DNA of 64,000 nt. Source: Flaccisagitta enflata (Eukaryota > Chaetognatha > Sagittoidea > Aphragmophora). Location: assembly GCA_965153355.1 (NCBI GenBank), contig OZ231126.1, positions 93,558,001-93,622,000 on the forward strand. The letters run 5' to 3'. Below the pieces are notes generated by a model. It was not told the DNA's origin. It worked only from the letters and a program-made list of their open reading frames with translations, and did not search any database. The position numbers and the translations under genes were made by a program. This document shows, in pieces, positions 23,564 to 34,376 of this stretch; within the stretch, counting starts at the first letter, position 1, and each line of letters starts with the position of its first letter.

Positions 23564-23574
23564 GAATGAAAATT

Positions 23575-23990
23575 AGGTGTTTCACCACACTATTTGCATC
23601 GTTATCAGGACAATAATAAAGCTGGAATGCTTTAAGTGGGTAAATTGTCTCTAGAGACACTTAGTGTATACCATTTTATTATATTCTGACCTAAAAAGTT
23701 ATTTGAACTATGCGATTCAGATGAAAACAAGCAGAAAAATTGTGTTTTTTTGCGAATTTCTGCTTATTTTGCTTCATTTTCTATGGTCTAAATTCTAAGA
23801 AAGCCAAACACAAAGAAATTTGTATTTAGAAAAACATAGTTCTCTCTATTATCGATTTGGGAAGAGAACTATGTTCTTTGTTTTTTCATTTTTTAATTTT
23901 CTATGCAGATTTTGAATTTAGACCACCCCCCTGTCAGTGGCCAAGAATAAGAAAAGTAGAAATTTTCAAAAAGATTTCCTAAGACGGGAA
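23575..23990 (-). repeat. dispersed repeat, inverted partner of 6,995-7,400
   Basis: Shows GTTATCAGGACAATAATAAAG, AGAAAGCCAAACACAAAG and CCCCCTGTCAGTGGCCAAG in the reverse order of the copy at 7 kb. Confidence 0.6.
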
Positions 23991-24235
23991 AAAAGTCAAA
24001 GTCAGTCTATGACTTTTTGACATATTTGAGAGAAACATGGTTTTCATTTTCTTATTAGGAAGTTGAAAATCTCATCCGGCTGATGACAAACATTTTTTGC
24101 GTTATGATTTTTTAAAGATTTTTTCACAAAAAAATTCAAATGAAATTTTCTTCAACTTTTTATGATTTTGTACCAGTAAAGGTGACCGGAAAAAAATTGT
24201 AAGGGCTGTTTGGTGTGTGTTTGTGTGTGTGACTC

Positions 24236-24905
24236 TCACCCTCTCTCTCTCTGTCTCCCTACCGTGCTCTCTCCCTCCTTCCCCCTCCCTCCCCCTCCCT
24301 CTTTCCCTCCCTTCCTCCCTCTTTCCCTCCCTCGCTCCCTCCCTTCCCCTCCCCCTCCCCCTCTTGCTCTCCCTCCCCCTCTCACTCTCCCTCCCCCTCT
24401 CACTCTCCCTCCCCCTCTTGCTCTCCCTCCCCCTCTCACTCTCCCTCCCCCTCTCCCCCCTCCATCCTCCCCCTCTCTGCTCCCCCCTCCTCTCCCTCCC
24501 TCTCTCCCTCTCCCTCTTCCCTCCCTTCCTCTCCCTTCCTCTCTCTCTCCCTCCCTTCCCTCCCCCTCACCCTCTCCCTCTCGCTCTCCCTCCTCTCTCT
24601 CCCTCCCCCTCTCTCCCTCTCTTCCTCCCCCTCCTTCTCTCCCCCTCTCCCTCTCTCCCTCTCTCTCCCCTCCCTTTCCTCCCCTGCCCTCCTCGCTTTC
24701 CATCCCTCTCGCTCTCCTCCTTCTCTCTCTCCCCTCCTCATCCTTCCTCCCCTCTCTCCTCCACCTCCTTCCTCCCTCTCTCCCTCTACTTCTCCCTCTC
24801 CCCACCTCTCACTCCTCAGTCTCCCTTTCTCCTTTCCTCCCTCCCTCCCCTCCACCTCCCTCCCTTACTCCTTCTCCTGCCCTCCCCTCTCCCTGCCTCC
24901 TCAGC
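24236..24905 (+). repeat. 670-bp near-pure polypyrimidine tract
   Basis: CCCTCTCTCC-type sequence with very few purines on the plus strand, including a locally regular block of CTCTCACTCTCCCTCCCC units near 24,365-24,450. All frames stay open in both directions, which explains the 190-250 residue Pro/Ser/Leu or Arg/Glu/Gly translations. None is a gene. Confidence 0.95.
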
Positions 24906-25797
24906 CCTCTGTGAACTCATTTTGTTGTTATTTAAATTTAAAAAATTGAGATCGATGAAAAATAAAGATCTTTGAGAAAAAAATGCGGAAAATGGGAAAA
25001 ATAAAAAGATTAAAAAATTTGTAGCGCTATAAAGTATTGGTCCAGCAGTACCCTGCTTTTTTTCCAGAAGGTGTAAAAGTGCCCTCTTTCACCGTATGTT
25101 TATTCAATATCAAGGCGAGCTAGTCATGTTGCTTTGCTCAAGGGTGTCAAGCGATGGAAAAAATTAATTTCATGATAAACTCAAAAAAAATCTGAAAAAA
25201 ACGTTTTCAAATTTTTCCCCCAATAAGATCAATAAAAGTGTATCTGTAATTCAGTTTAGGCTGCAAATACAGAAAACATATTGAAGCATAGCTGCTCATC
25301 TGTGAGGTAATTGAGCATTTAAAGCTCATTTAAGCCTCTTAGCTCAATCTTTTTTTGATTTCAAATGCAATAAATGATTAAATATATCAATACATGTTTA
25401 AGCAAGCAAATATAAGAAAGCAAGTCAGAGAGCAGAGTTGCTCATCTGTGGGGGTGTTTTAAAGTATTCTAGCTCATTCTGCTCATTTAGCGTGCTCTTT
25501 TTCTGATTTCAAACAGACAAATATAGATATTTTGATTTAAGCATGCAAGTACAAGAAAGCATGTCAGTGAGCATAGATGGTTGTCTGGTTGAGTGATTTT
25601 GAATATTGTAGCTCATCTAGCTCATTTGGCTCAGTCCTATCTTTAAATTTACAATTGTTTCTGATATGATCTAACAAATAAAAAGAATTGCAGTTACTGA
25701 AGAGAAAAGCTTGGTGAAAAGTGAACAACACTTACGACTTTTTTCCTCATGGCAACAGCCGCCATTACTGGTAACATCGTTTAAACTGGCTTTTTTT

Positions 25798-26140
25798 AGT
25801 TGCGTGATACGCAACTGTACACCCTGCTTTGTTGGTCTGTCGGTCAGCAGGCTGGTTAGTTGGTTGGTTGGTCTATGGGTCGGTTGGTCCCCTTTTTACT
25901 TTTTTGGCGTTTTATAGGTTTTTGGGCTCACAGCTCCCTCCCAAATGCCATTAAAAGTCATTGTAAGTGATTTTAAGTCATATTGAGTTATACTAAGTCA
26001 CCTTAGTCAATAAGGTCAATATGGTCATTAAAGTCATTTTAAGTCGTTTTAAGTCATTTCAGGTCACCTCGAGTCATCTTAAAGTCATTTTAAGTCATCT
26101 TAAGCTATCTATGTTTCGCACGCCTTATAGGTGTTGGCAA
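25798..26140 (-). repeat. HMR copy, decamer type (inverted)
   Basis: AGTTGCGTGATACGCAACT hairpin (seven perfect pairs), a GGTTGGTTGGTCTATGGG core, GGGCTCACAGCTCCC, then about 15 TCATTTTAAG-like decamers, ending near GGTGTTGGC. Confidence 0.8.
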
Positions 26141-26292
26141 ATTTTACTTTTAGATATCATGTCGGAGCTATCTGAATCACTTTCATTCACTTGTGTTTCC
26201 ATTTTCAGTCATACATAATTTCCATTTTATCCCTTTTTGTAACACAAATGTTGCCTTTAGGGGGACGCTGTCATATCCACCATGCAAACTAT

Positions 26293-26721
26293 GGGCGCAT
26301 TTCTCGTCGCAGACAATCACATTTTTAGTTGCGGACACGCAACTCTATAAGAGGCTTTGTCCGTCCGTCCGTTGGTCGGTTGGTTGGTTGGTTGGTCGGT
26401 CAGCTAACGCAAAAGTGGGAAAACGCCCCTGCCCACCTGTCCGCAACTGATGGCCGTGTATCCGGCCTTGTTGATAGGCCACTTGGTCACTCGCTATGTT
26501 AGTCCGCATGCACCGCTCACTGTGCTCACTCTCTCCACAGCGCTCCAATTTGCTGGGCTTGGTTCGCTGCGTTTGCTTCGCTTGCTCACTCCATTTACGG
26601 GCTCGCTCGCTCACTTTGCTCACTCCCTCATGGGGCGGTTGAAATTCATGAGAATTTGTTCACCCTGTGAACGCACTTACCGGGAAGAAACGCGTTTTTG
26701 GTTGTCACTAGAAACACACCC
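26293..26721 (+). mobile_element. MITE, GGGCGTGTTTCTAG family, carrying an HMR insertion
   Basis: Left end GGGCGCATTTCTCGTCG, right end ACTAGAAACACACCC, with TA at both flanks. The family interior (ACAATCACATTTTT, then GGCCACTTGGTCACTCGC) is split by an HMR copy at 26,327-26,472. Confidence 0.8.
26327..26472 (-). repeat. HMR copy, short type, nested in a MITE (inverted)
   Basis: Left end AGTTGCGGACACGCAACTC (hairpin GTTGCG/CGCAAC), a GTCCGTCCGTTGGTCGG core, CCTGCCCACCTGTCCGCAAC, and right end GTATCCGGCCTTGTT. Empty relatives at 21,385 and 44,838 read through the site as TTTTT-NNNN-GGCCAC. Confidence 0.9.
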
Positions 26722-26876
26722 TATATCTACCCATTTTCCGCCTTTATATGGACCATGTGTTTGTCAGTCTTTTTAGCTTCATCTTGTCTGTAAGTGATCA
26801 TGTCCGGTGATGGGATTGATACATTTTCCTGTCTTTCTTCTTTTATCTTCATATGTCATTGTAACTTCATTGATAT

Positions 26877-26882
26877 TTTATT
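26877..26882 (-). terminator. possible poly(A) signal of the EF-hand gene
   Basis: AATAAA on the minus strand 240 bp below the TAA stop at 27,121, with a 208-bp MITE between. With that MITE removed, the signal would almost touch the stop. Confidence 0.35.
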
Positions 26883-26913
26883 CAAGAAAACGCATCTGGT
26901 CTTGTTTTGAATA

Positions 26914-27121
26914 ACACCTGTCCAACAATTTTTGCACCTGCAAGACTTTAAGTTTATCCATAGAAGGCATTCTTCTGGTCGGCCCAGGAATTTGAACTGA
27001 AGTAGCCCAACGGTATCATGACACTACGATAAGAATTTCATTTTACTGGGTCAATTAGAAACATGCTTTTCATAGGTCAACTTCAAGTGTTGCAGATGCA
27101 GAAATTGTTGGACAGATGTTT
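26914..27121. mobile_element. 208-bp MITE at the EF-hand stop codon
   Basis: Left end ACACCTGTCCAACAATTTTT with GCACCTGCAAGACTT; the reverse complement of the right end is ACATCTGTCCAACAATTTCT with GCATCTGCAACACTT. TA flanks both sides, and the right TA (27,122-27,123) lies inside the TAA stop of the last EF-hand exon. Confidence 0.7.
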
Positions 27122-27243
27122 TAAGCTGGAGAATCACCTTCAATGGAAAGTTGTTCGTCTTTATTGATGTCTGCGGATGCAATTTTCTCGGCGGCTTCAT
27201 TCTTACTGAGGCCCAACAACTTGGCTAATTCATCCTTGGTGAT
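27121..27243 (-). CDS. secreted EF-hand protein, exon 6 (last)
   Basis: The acceptor TTTCTCCTTCATCAG opens phase 0 with ITKDELAKLLGLSKNEAAEK, then IASADINKDEQLSIE. ITKDE supplies positions 8-12 of the canonical loop begun by exon 5 (DHNRSGA + ITKDE). DINKDEQLSIE starts a last loop with D1, N3 and D5. Read straight on, the frame gives GDSPA and stops, so loop position 12 would be Gly. Alternatively a donor at GAAG|GTGATT (27,138) would leave a split codon that could restore Glu. One acceptor (CTTACAG near 26,797) would give Asp instead and a short tail. I list the unspliced form because no strong next exon is visible. Total predicted length about 156 residues. Confidence 0.75.
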   Translation of the reverse strand: MTKDELAKLLGLSKNEAAEKIASADINKDEQLSIEGDSPA

Positions 27244-28235
27244 CTGATGAAGGAGAAATGAGATGTTTGATAAAGATGTCTAGAATAAGAGAGTCTGTTT
27301 TGGCTTTTTGGCAGGGGCAGCTTAATGACAGTCTTTTTTACTCAGACCCAACAACTAAGCCAATTCGTCCTTGGTGATCTGTTGAGGGTTAAATATGATG
27401 TTTGAGAATGATGTCTAGAATAAGGGATCTGTTTGGCTTTTGGGCTGGGGCCTTATTCGTCTTTTCTCCTCAGGCCCAACAACGCTGGGCCATTTTGTCC
27501 TTGGTGATATGAAAAAGATGAAATGAGATGTTTGAGAAAGATGTCTAGAATAAGGGACTCTGTTTTGGCTTTTGGGCTGGGGCAGCTTAATGACCGTCTT
27601 TCTCACTCAGGCCCAACAACTGGGCCAATTTGTCCTTGGTGATCTTGTGCAGGGGAAAGGAGATGTTTTAATATAATGTCTAGATTAGGGGAGTCTGTTT
27701 TGGCTTTAGGGCCGGGGCAGTCTAATGACTGTCATTCTCACTCAGGCCCAACAACTGGGCCAATTCATCCTTGGTGATCTGATGAAGGAGAAATGAGATG
27801 TTTGATAAAGATGTCTAGAATAAGAGAGTCTGTTTTGGCTTTTTGGCAGGGGCAGCTTAATGACAGTCTTTTTTACTCAGACCCAACAACTAAGCCAATT
27901 CGTCCTTGGTGATCTGTTGAGGGTTAAATATGATGTTTGAGAATGATGTCTAGAATAAGGGAGTCTATTTTGGCTTTTGGGCAGGGGCAGCCTAATGACT
28001 GTCTTTTTTACTCAGACTGAACAACTGAGCCAATTCGTCCTTGGTGATCTGTTTAATGACCGTCCTTCTCACTCAGGCCCAACAACTTGGATAATTCATC
28101 CTCTGTGATCTGATGAAGGCGAAATGAGATGTTTGAGAAAGATGTCTAAAATAAGGGAATCTGTTTTGGCTTTTGGGCAGGGGCAGCTTAATGACCGTCC
28201 TTCTCACTCAGGCTCAACAACTTAGCCGACTCGTG
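27244..28235 (-). repeat. 135-bp tandem array built from the last EF-hand exon
   Basis: Landmark CCTTGGTGAT recurs at 27,234, 27,369, 27,499, 27,634, 27,769, 27,904 and 28,039 (spacing 130-135), then in altered form at 28,100, with a decayed end near 28,230. Each unit holds, on the minus strand, an intron end, an acceptor AG in most copies, and codons for ITKDELAxLLGLS. It then diverges into a stop (GH*). About 185 bp from 27,241 is essentially identical to that from 27,776, giving a 535-bp four-unit higher-order period. The array lies in the intron just before the real exon. Confidence 0.85.
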
Positions 28236-28578
28236 TGGCGTTCACTCTATGATAGATGGAACAATATCCCTCACTAATACACAAACTACAGGGAAAAACC
28301 CGCAAAGTGACACCAAGGAAAACGTCATAATCCTGCTTCTGGAAATGATAATCTAATTCTGAAAAAAGTTCCTGGAATATCTATTAAACCGATTTTGTTT
28401 TTTTTAGACAAAGAAATTGGGTACTGAAAAAATAACCTACAGGGAATAAGTAAAATATCCCTAATTTTTAACAGAATCGCTGTTTTCTAAAGAAAACCAT
28501 TGAGGATTGCAATTTCTTTCACTGCGATTTGTCAACAATTTTTGCCAAACTGCTGGAAGCGGTCCCAAATTGAATATA

Positions 28579-29311
28579 CAGTATTTTTTTTTCATTTGTA
28601 ATATTCTATGACGACGTAATTCTTAAAGTAGTTGAGATAATTGATTTCCGCAAAAAGTTTCTGAATGGTATGGTAGATGCATTTTATGTTATTTAATTGC
28701 CAGGACGTTTTTACAAAAAATTGTTCTCTTGAACATATTTGGAACTAGATGTCATCATATCCAAATTATCTCTTTGCAAAAACTTGTCAAATGGACCATC
28801 TACCTTTAAATTACTTTCATTTCTAAACCGTTTGTGCTACTGACACCAGATTGGTCTCAGATGAAAGATTTTTTGAAGTAGTTTCTGGGAAATGTGATAT
28901 TTTTGACAATTTTGTGAACAATGAATCAACTCTTGATCAAAATTTTGATTGAGAAACAGATTTTCTTAATGCGTACTATTGAAAAAAAGTATTCCTTGTT
29001 GTATTTCTTAGAACTACTGTAAATTAACTTTGATTTGAGACCAATCTGGTATCTGTAGCTCAAATTCATCCCAAGAAATTGAATCAAATCTATTAAAAAT
29101 GTTCAGCCAAAAACCTAAAATAATATTTTTTTCCTGAAACTTTTTGATCAAATACTTTGCTTGTGTCAAGAGTTCAGGTTTTGCATGATCCTAGAGTTAA
29201 AGCATCATAATGCATCTGTACCAAATCTTTCAGGGTTTTGCAAATCAATTATCTCAACTACTTTAAGAGTTACGTCGTCATAGAATATTACAAACGAGAA
29301 AAAACATACTG
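28579..29311. mobile_element. foldback MITE, CAGTAT ends
   Basis: Left CAGTATTTTTTTTTCATTTG, AATATTCTATGACGACGTAA, CTTAAAGTAGTTGAGATAAT. The right end is the inverted copy over about 70 bp (ATTATCTCAACTACTTTAAG, TTACGTCGTCATAGAATATT). TA flanks both sides. The centre carries a second imperfect palindrome around AGATTGGTCTC and GAGACCAATCT. Confidence 0.8.
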
Positions 29312-30270
29312 TACTTTGATAAAGATTTAGTATCTAAAATTTTTTGTGAGTTTCCCATCATATTTGTATCAAATTATTACATTATTTACAAGAATTTCTT
29401 GAGCAAAAATGCTGTTTTTGGTCTTTGATAAGCTAATTTCAGATTATATATAGATTTGCAGCTTGGTCATTTTATGTATTCATAATTTACTTCAAAATAT
29501 CTTTGATTCCAGCCCAACTATTATGATTTTTTGTGGCTCAATAGGTCGAGAAGAAAATATCACATCCAAAATTAGCAATATTCCCAGAAACTAAAACCTA
29601 ACTATACCTCGCCAACCCCAAGTTTCTTTCAATGCTACAGTTTCAATTAGAGTTTTAGTCTGTGTAACTGCTCATTACTTTTGTATCTATAAAATCGTTA
29701 TAAAGTGCTCTGGGTTTTGTCAGAACTGGTCTAAATTTCAGCTGAAATGTGACGTTTTCTTGGTGTCTGTTATGAGGTATCCTGTACAGAATAAATGGAA
29801 AGGCCTTGTAGACTCTCACTGACCAGTTATTCACTCTTGGTTTCATCATAAACAAGATACAACTATGTTCCTATTTTAAAAGCAAGCCTAACTACTGAGT
29901 GATTAGAGGCAATGATTGATACCTGTTTAACCAGCATTAACAAGTCACCAGAAGATGTCAAAACATTGATGAAAACCATATGTTAGAGGATAGAATCAAG
30001 AAGGTCAAACATTAATGCATTATGGACTTTGTTATAATCCAGGTACAGGAAGTGTGTGTATGATGGGTGGAATAATATCCCTCACTATACCCAAACTAGA
30101 ATAAATGGAAGAGGGCCTTGTGAACCCTTACTGACCAGTTACCAATGACCAGTGACATATGTTCGACAAGGCACACATTCTGTAACTACCAACTTCGCAT
30201 TGTTTACTGTAAGTCAAATACAGAAAGACATTCTTTAACTTAATTTTCTTAAATTTCAGCGTAAACCTAC

Positions 30271-30354
30271 CGCGCCTGATCGGTTGTGATCGCTGGTCAA
30301 AAGCTTTTCAAGTTGGGGATCGTCCTTGCACTTGTTCGCGACATCAAGAAGCAA
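30271..30354 (-). CDS. secreted EF-hand protein, exon 5
   Basis: Acceptor TTTGTCTTCATTCAG, 28 codons in phase 0 (LLLDVANKCKDDPQLEKLL, TSDHNRSGA), donor GCG|GTAGGTT. The helix LEKLL followed by D-H-N-R-S-G-A is the first part of an EF-hand loop: D1, N3, S5 and the conserved G6. The loop is finished exactly by the first residues of exon 6, with I8 and E12 in place. That match across a splice junction is the best evidence that these exons belong together. Confidence 0.85.
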
Positions 30355-30554
30355 CTGAATGAAGACAAATAGTTGGGCAAAATTGATCATACCGGGTGAT
30401 CAGACGGAATTAAGTAAATCATTTTGGACGCTGAGACTGAACGACTGATAGTTGAAATTTGTCATGAAGCTCAAAAAATTGATTGCGTGGTCAACCCATG
30501 TATGAGCATTGAAATCAATCAATCTATTAATCTCTCTTTCTCTCTGCGCCATAC

Positions 30555-30648
30555 CTTTAGTTCGTCCTTGTTCATGCTTTGTTTGCCTCCAGTGACCATG
30601 GAAACCATACTTTCAACGCTGGCCAATTTGATATCATTAGATTTTATT
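30555..30648 (-). CDS. secreted EF-hand protein, exon 4
   Basis: Acceptor GATATTTTACAG. One base completes the codon left open by exon 3 (AG + A gives Arg), then 31 codons (IKSNDIKLASVESMVSMV, TGGKQSMNKDELK), donor AAG|GTATGG in phase 0. VTGGKQSMNKDE aligns as a 12-residue EF loop with hydrophobic M8 and E12 but no acidic residues at 1, 3 and 5, so this hand is probably structural and does not bind calcium. It lies 35 residues after loop 1, the normal spacing of an EF-hand pair. Confidence 0.8.
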
Positions 30649-30677
30649 CTGTAAAATATCAAAATCGTGTTCAGCTT

Positions 30678-30681
30678 ATCG

Positions 30682-30713
<32 letters not shown>

Positions 30714-30715
30714 AT

Positions 30716-30755
<40 letters not shown>

Positions 30756-30781
30756 TCTTGTTGTTGTTGTTTGTTATTTAT

Positions 30782-30813
<32 letters not shown>

Positions 30814-30851
30814 CTGTAAAATATCAAAATAGTGTTCTGCTTGTTGTTGTT

Positions 30852-30885
<34 letters not shown>

Positions 30886-30898
30886 TTTTGTTGTTGTT

Positions 30899-30947
<49 letters not shown>

Positions 30948-30960
30948 TTTGTTGTTGTTT

Positions 30961-31002
<42 letters not shown>

Positions 31003-31517
31003 GTTGTTGTTGTTGTTGTTATTGTTGTTGTTGTTGTTGTTATTATTCTTTGTTTATTATTTATTTATTATTTATTATTTATTTATTGTTGTTGTTATTA
31101 TTGTTATTTATTTATTGTTGTTATTTTATTTATTGTTGTTGTTGTTGTTGTTGTTGACTTGTTGTTGTTGTCGTTGTTGTTGTTTTGTTATTTATTGTTG
31201 TTATTGTTGTTATTTATTTGTTGTCATTCATTGTTTTTGTTATTTATTGTTGTTGTTGTTGTTGTTTTTGTTGTGTTGTTAATGTTGTTGCTGTTATTTT
31301 TGTTTTGTTTTGTTGTTGTTGTTGTTGTTGTTGTTTATTATTTATTATTATTTATTTGTTATTATTATTATTGTTATCATTGTTGTTGTTGTTGTTATTG
31401 TTGTTACTTATTTTATTTATTTGTTGTTATTGTTACTGTATTTTTATTGTTGTTATTTATTTATTGTTATTGTTATTGTTGTTGTTGTTGTTATTTGTTT
31501 TAAATGTTGTTGTTATT

Positions 31518-31548
<31 letters not shown>

Positions 31549-31640
31549 ATTGTTGTTGTTGTTGTTTATTACAGTATTTATTGTTGTTATTTGTTGTTAT
31601 TTTGTATTTGTTGATGTTGTTGTTTTTGTTGTTGTTATTG
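30678..31640 (+). repeat. 1-kb (TTG)n/(TTA)n tract in the EF-hand intron
   Basis: Dominated by GTT units with TTATTTATTTA islands from 31,050 on. On the gene's strand it is CAA/TAA-rich and ends about 30 bp before the exon 4 acceptor. The Cys/Leu/Val-rich open frames through it are artefacts. Confidence 0.95.
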
Positions 31641-32269
31641 TTATTACCTCCAATTGCTATCACTTTTCCTTTACTCTCCCTCTTCCCTTTCTACTAATCT
31701 TCGGGAGTAGCATGATTCTTTACACTCTTTCCGAATGACAAAAAATATTCATCGCATTCTTACCAGACTATTGTGCATCCGTATCTTATATCAGACACTT
31801 TACCCGAAATGATCATTGTTCAAACAGCTGTCGGCAGACCGACAGATAGACAGATAGACACAGACACCAAGTGTACCTGGTAAGGGCGAATGTCAAGAAA
31901 CGTCAAGTGGGCAGGGGTAGAATTAGCCATCTATCAATGATTCAAATTGAACAAAACTATACATCACTGTATAATTGATGAAGCAACATTTAAAATTCAT
32001 GGAAGAATTTTAATAACTCAGCTCATTTTTCTTACAAATTAAGCTTAATTAGACAGATTTTGTACACAAAACAACACAAAATTAAGCATATTGTAGCAAA
32101 AAAATCAATATGAGAACATTATTTACCTAAATGTGTTTCAAGCACCCAATAGTGTGAAAAGATGTTCATGGGGAAAAGGTGAAATTTCCTGAATTTTTTA
32201 AAAATCTAGCACATTGATTTTGGTTGGGCAGCGCGTAAAATTATTTCTAAGCCTCCACTTTAGCAACTA

Positions 32270-33090
32270 TCCTACTCAAAAAAAAAAGTTTTTCTATCAG
32301 TATGGCAAAATTATATCTGTCCTTGAAAGTATACCACATAACAATTATATCGATATTATATCGTGTTATATCAAAGTAATTTTTATCAAATTATGTCAGT
32401 ATCAAAAATTATATCGCAATTATGTCACCTGGTGGTGTATATGGTCAATATAACAGTTTTATTCAGCAATATAACTGTTTTGTAGAACAGATGCGCGCAG
32501 TCTATTGACAGTATAATGATGTTTTACGCCTCTAATAATTATACTGCAAAGCTATAATAGTTAGATCAAAATATAATAATTATATTCTGAAATCCATTGA
32601 CTTAAAAAACCCAGGCTGGGCATAGCACAAAATTAAATATAAGTGGTGCTTAACCTAGTTTAAGATAAGCTGGATAAATATTAATTTTATTAAATTCGAA
32701 GGCTGTTGAAATGAAAAAGTCACGCATAACAATAAATGGCGCCAGCAAGCAAATTTTATTGTCTACAACGTGGTGCATTGTATGAACATTAACACTTTGA
32801 ATGACGAGAACGAAGCCGTTTCGAAACACTTTCCACCACTGGCACATCAGCTAACTAAACTTATCAAAACAGACAGATTCTAGATAACGAAGCCATGGTA
32901 ATCGCATGAAATGTTGAAGCGGAAAAGAAATGGAATTAAACAAACGGGAGTTTTATTTTTATACAAACAAAACAATTGTTATAATAAGTTACATTTCTTT
33001 GTGGGACAAATGAATGTATTTGGCAGGCGTTTTATAGATAAATAAACCATAATATAACTGTTTTATTGCAGTTTTATGTGAAAAAAAATA
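32270..33090. repeat. TTATATC-rich repeat region
   Basis: Bases 32,270-32,600 are packed with AATTATATCG and TTATGTCA words. AATATAACTGTTTT occurs near 32,448, 32,470 and 33,048. Related motifs recur in inverted orientation at 43,270-43,560. No coding exon recognised. Confidence 0.5.
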
Positions 33091-33125
33091 ACATTTTCTG
33101 CGACTCTCTCAGGCCATAATAACTT

Positions 33126-33510
33126 AAGCAAGGCCAACACCTATGAAGTCATTAAGCTGCAGACTTAGAAATAAACTTAGAATGACTTTGAATGACAAAT
33201 GACCAAAATGACCAAAAACAACTTAAAATGACTAAAAACCTAATAACCTAAAAATGACTTAAAAAATGACTTAGAATAACTAAGATGACTTAGAATGACT
33301 CAAAATGACTTAGAATCTGACTCAAAATGACTTATAATAACTATTAATGACTTTAAATGACTTAAAATAACATAAGAAATGATGTTATATTGTAAAAAAG
33401 TAAAGTGTGACGGACCGACGGACCGACGGACGGACGGACGAACCGACAGACGGACGGCCAGACCCGGCGGCGGGCCGACAAAGCGGGTTGCAGAGTCGCG
33501 TAGCGCTAAG
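33126..33510 (+). repeat. HMR copy, decamer type
   Basis: AAGCAAGGCCAACACCTATG, about 17 AATGACTTAAA-like decamers, a GGACCGACGGACGGACG core, and a truncated hairpin GAGTCGCGTAGCGC. Confidence 0.8.
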
Positions 33511-33519
33511 AGGTAACAG

Positions 33520-34370
33520 CGTTCCACGACCGAATCTGCTGGTATAATCAGGGTATGCGTTGGTATTATCTGGCGGTAAAAGCTCGTAAGATCTAACTAT
33601 TATAATTAGCATTTACTATGGTTTTATTAAGGCTAAGAAAACGTTGCAGAGGATCTAACAAATGCTCTCGACCATTGCCAGTCGGGCTCGCCCCTCTGGA
33701 CGACAGAGCCAGAGACAAACTGGCCAGGCAGTAAAAATATTATGCCAAATTTTACAATCATATCAGCCCCTAGTTTATGCAGTAGCCAATGACTAAATGG
33801 TATAATGATAAAATAATCACTACAAAGATGATTCAGTTTGTGAAGGAAATCAAAAAAAATAAAAAACGACTGACAACATGATGATTTTTCAAATATTTAA
33901 CTCAATCAGCTTGAGCTTTGAATCCACCACGTGTGTGAGAGAGCCAGCCGGGCTCAGAGCTCGCAAAGCATGAGAGCCTGAGAGCAAAATAGAGAGCACC
34001 GGGCTCGCGGGCTGGCGCTAAAATCAGGCCTGATTATACGCCTATTCTACCGCGCACGCCTTTCCTCGCGTTCCTCAGCGTGACGTCCATTTTAGTTCTC
34101 AGCATCGATCGAGATTCGTTTTTGCGTGTTTTTGCGTCGTCCTTTTGTCCAATTTCGTATTTCCGGCATTTGCGCTGAGCTCGACTGTAAAGAGGATTCT
34201 CCGTCGATTCCGATCGTCTTTATGCGCAAAACGCGTTTTTTGCGCAAAACTCGTTTTCCGCTTGGCGCCCCTTTTTCTCGTCTATACTCGGTGTCTTCTC
34301 TCGTCCTGATCGTTGCCGTCGTTGCACTTTTTTTGCTAAAACCACAGATGCAGAAATAAAGGAGTTGGAT
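33520..34370. other. no supported gene
   Basis: Bases 33,670-34,020 contain GAGAGCC- and CGGGCTCG-rich sequence. Bases 34,020-34,370 are GC-richer, with a near-palindrome TGCGCAAAACGC at 34,223-34,246 and a 77-codon open frame that has no recognisable motif. Confidence 0.4.
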
Positions 34371-34376
34371 TTTTGG

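Noticed and set aside
24210-24975. Pro/Ser/Leu-rich and Arg/Glu/Gly-rich open frames of 139-252 residues
   Set aside because: They are readings of one polypyrimidine tract in several frames on both strands.
26925-27020. tRNA-like B-box (AGTTCAAATTCC) on the minus strand inside a MITE
   Set aside because: The flanking five bases do not form a T-stem and no A-box stands at the right distance, so it is neither a tRNA nor a convincing SINE.
27138-28235. CRISPR array
   Set aside because: Regular 135-bp spacing, but units are contiguous tandem copies without unique spacers, and the context is eukaryotic.
30579-31738. Cys/Val/Leu-rich frames of 142-223 residues
   Set aside because: Products of TTG/TTA triplet repeats with no stop codons in these frames.
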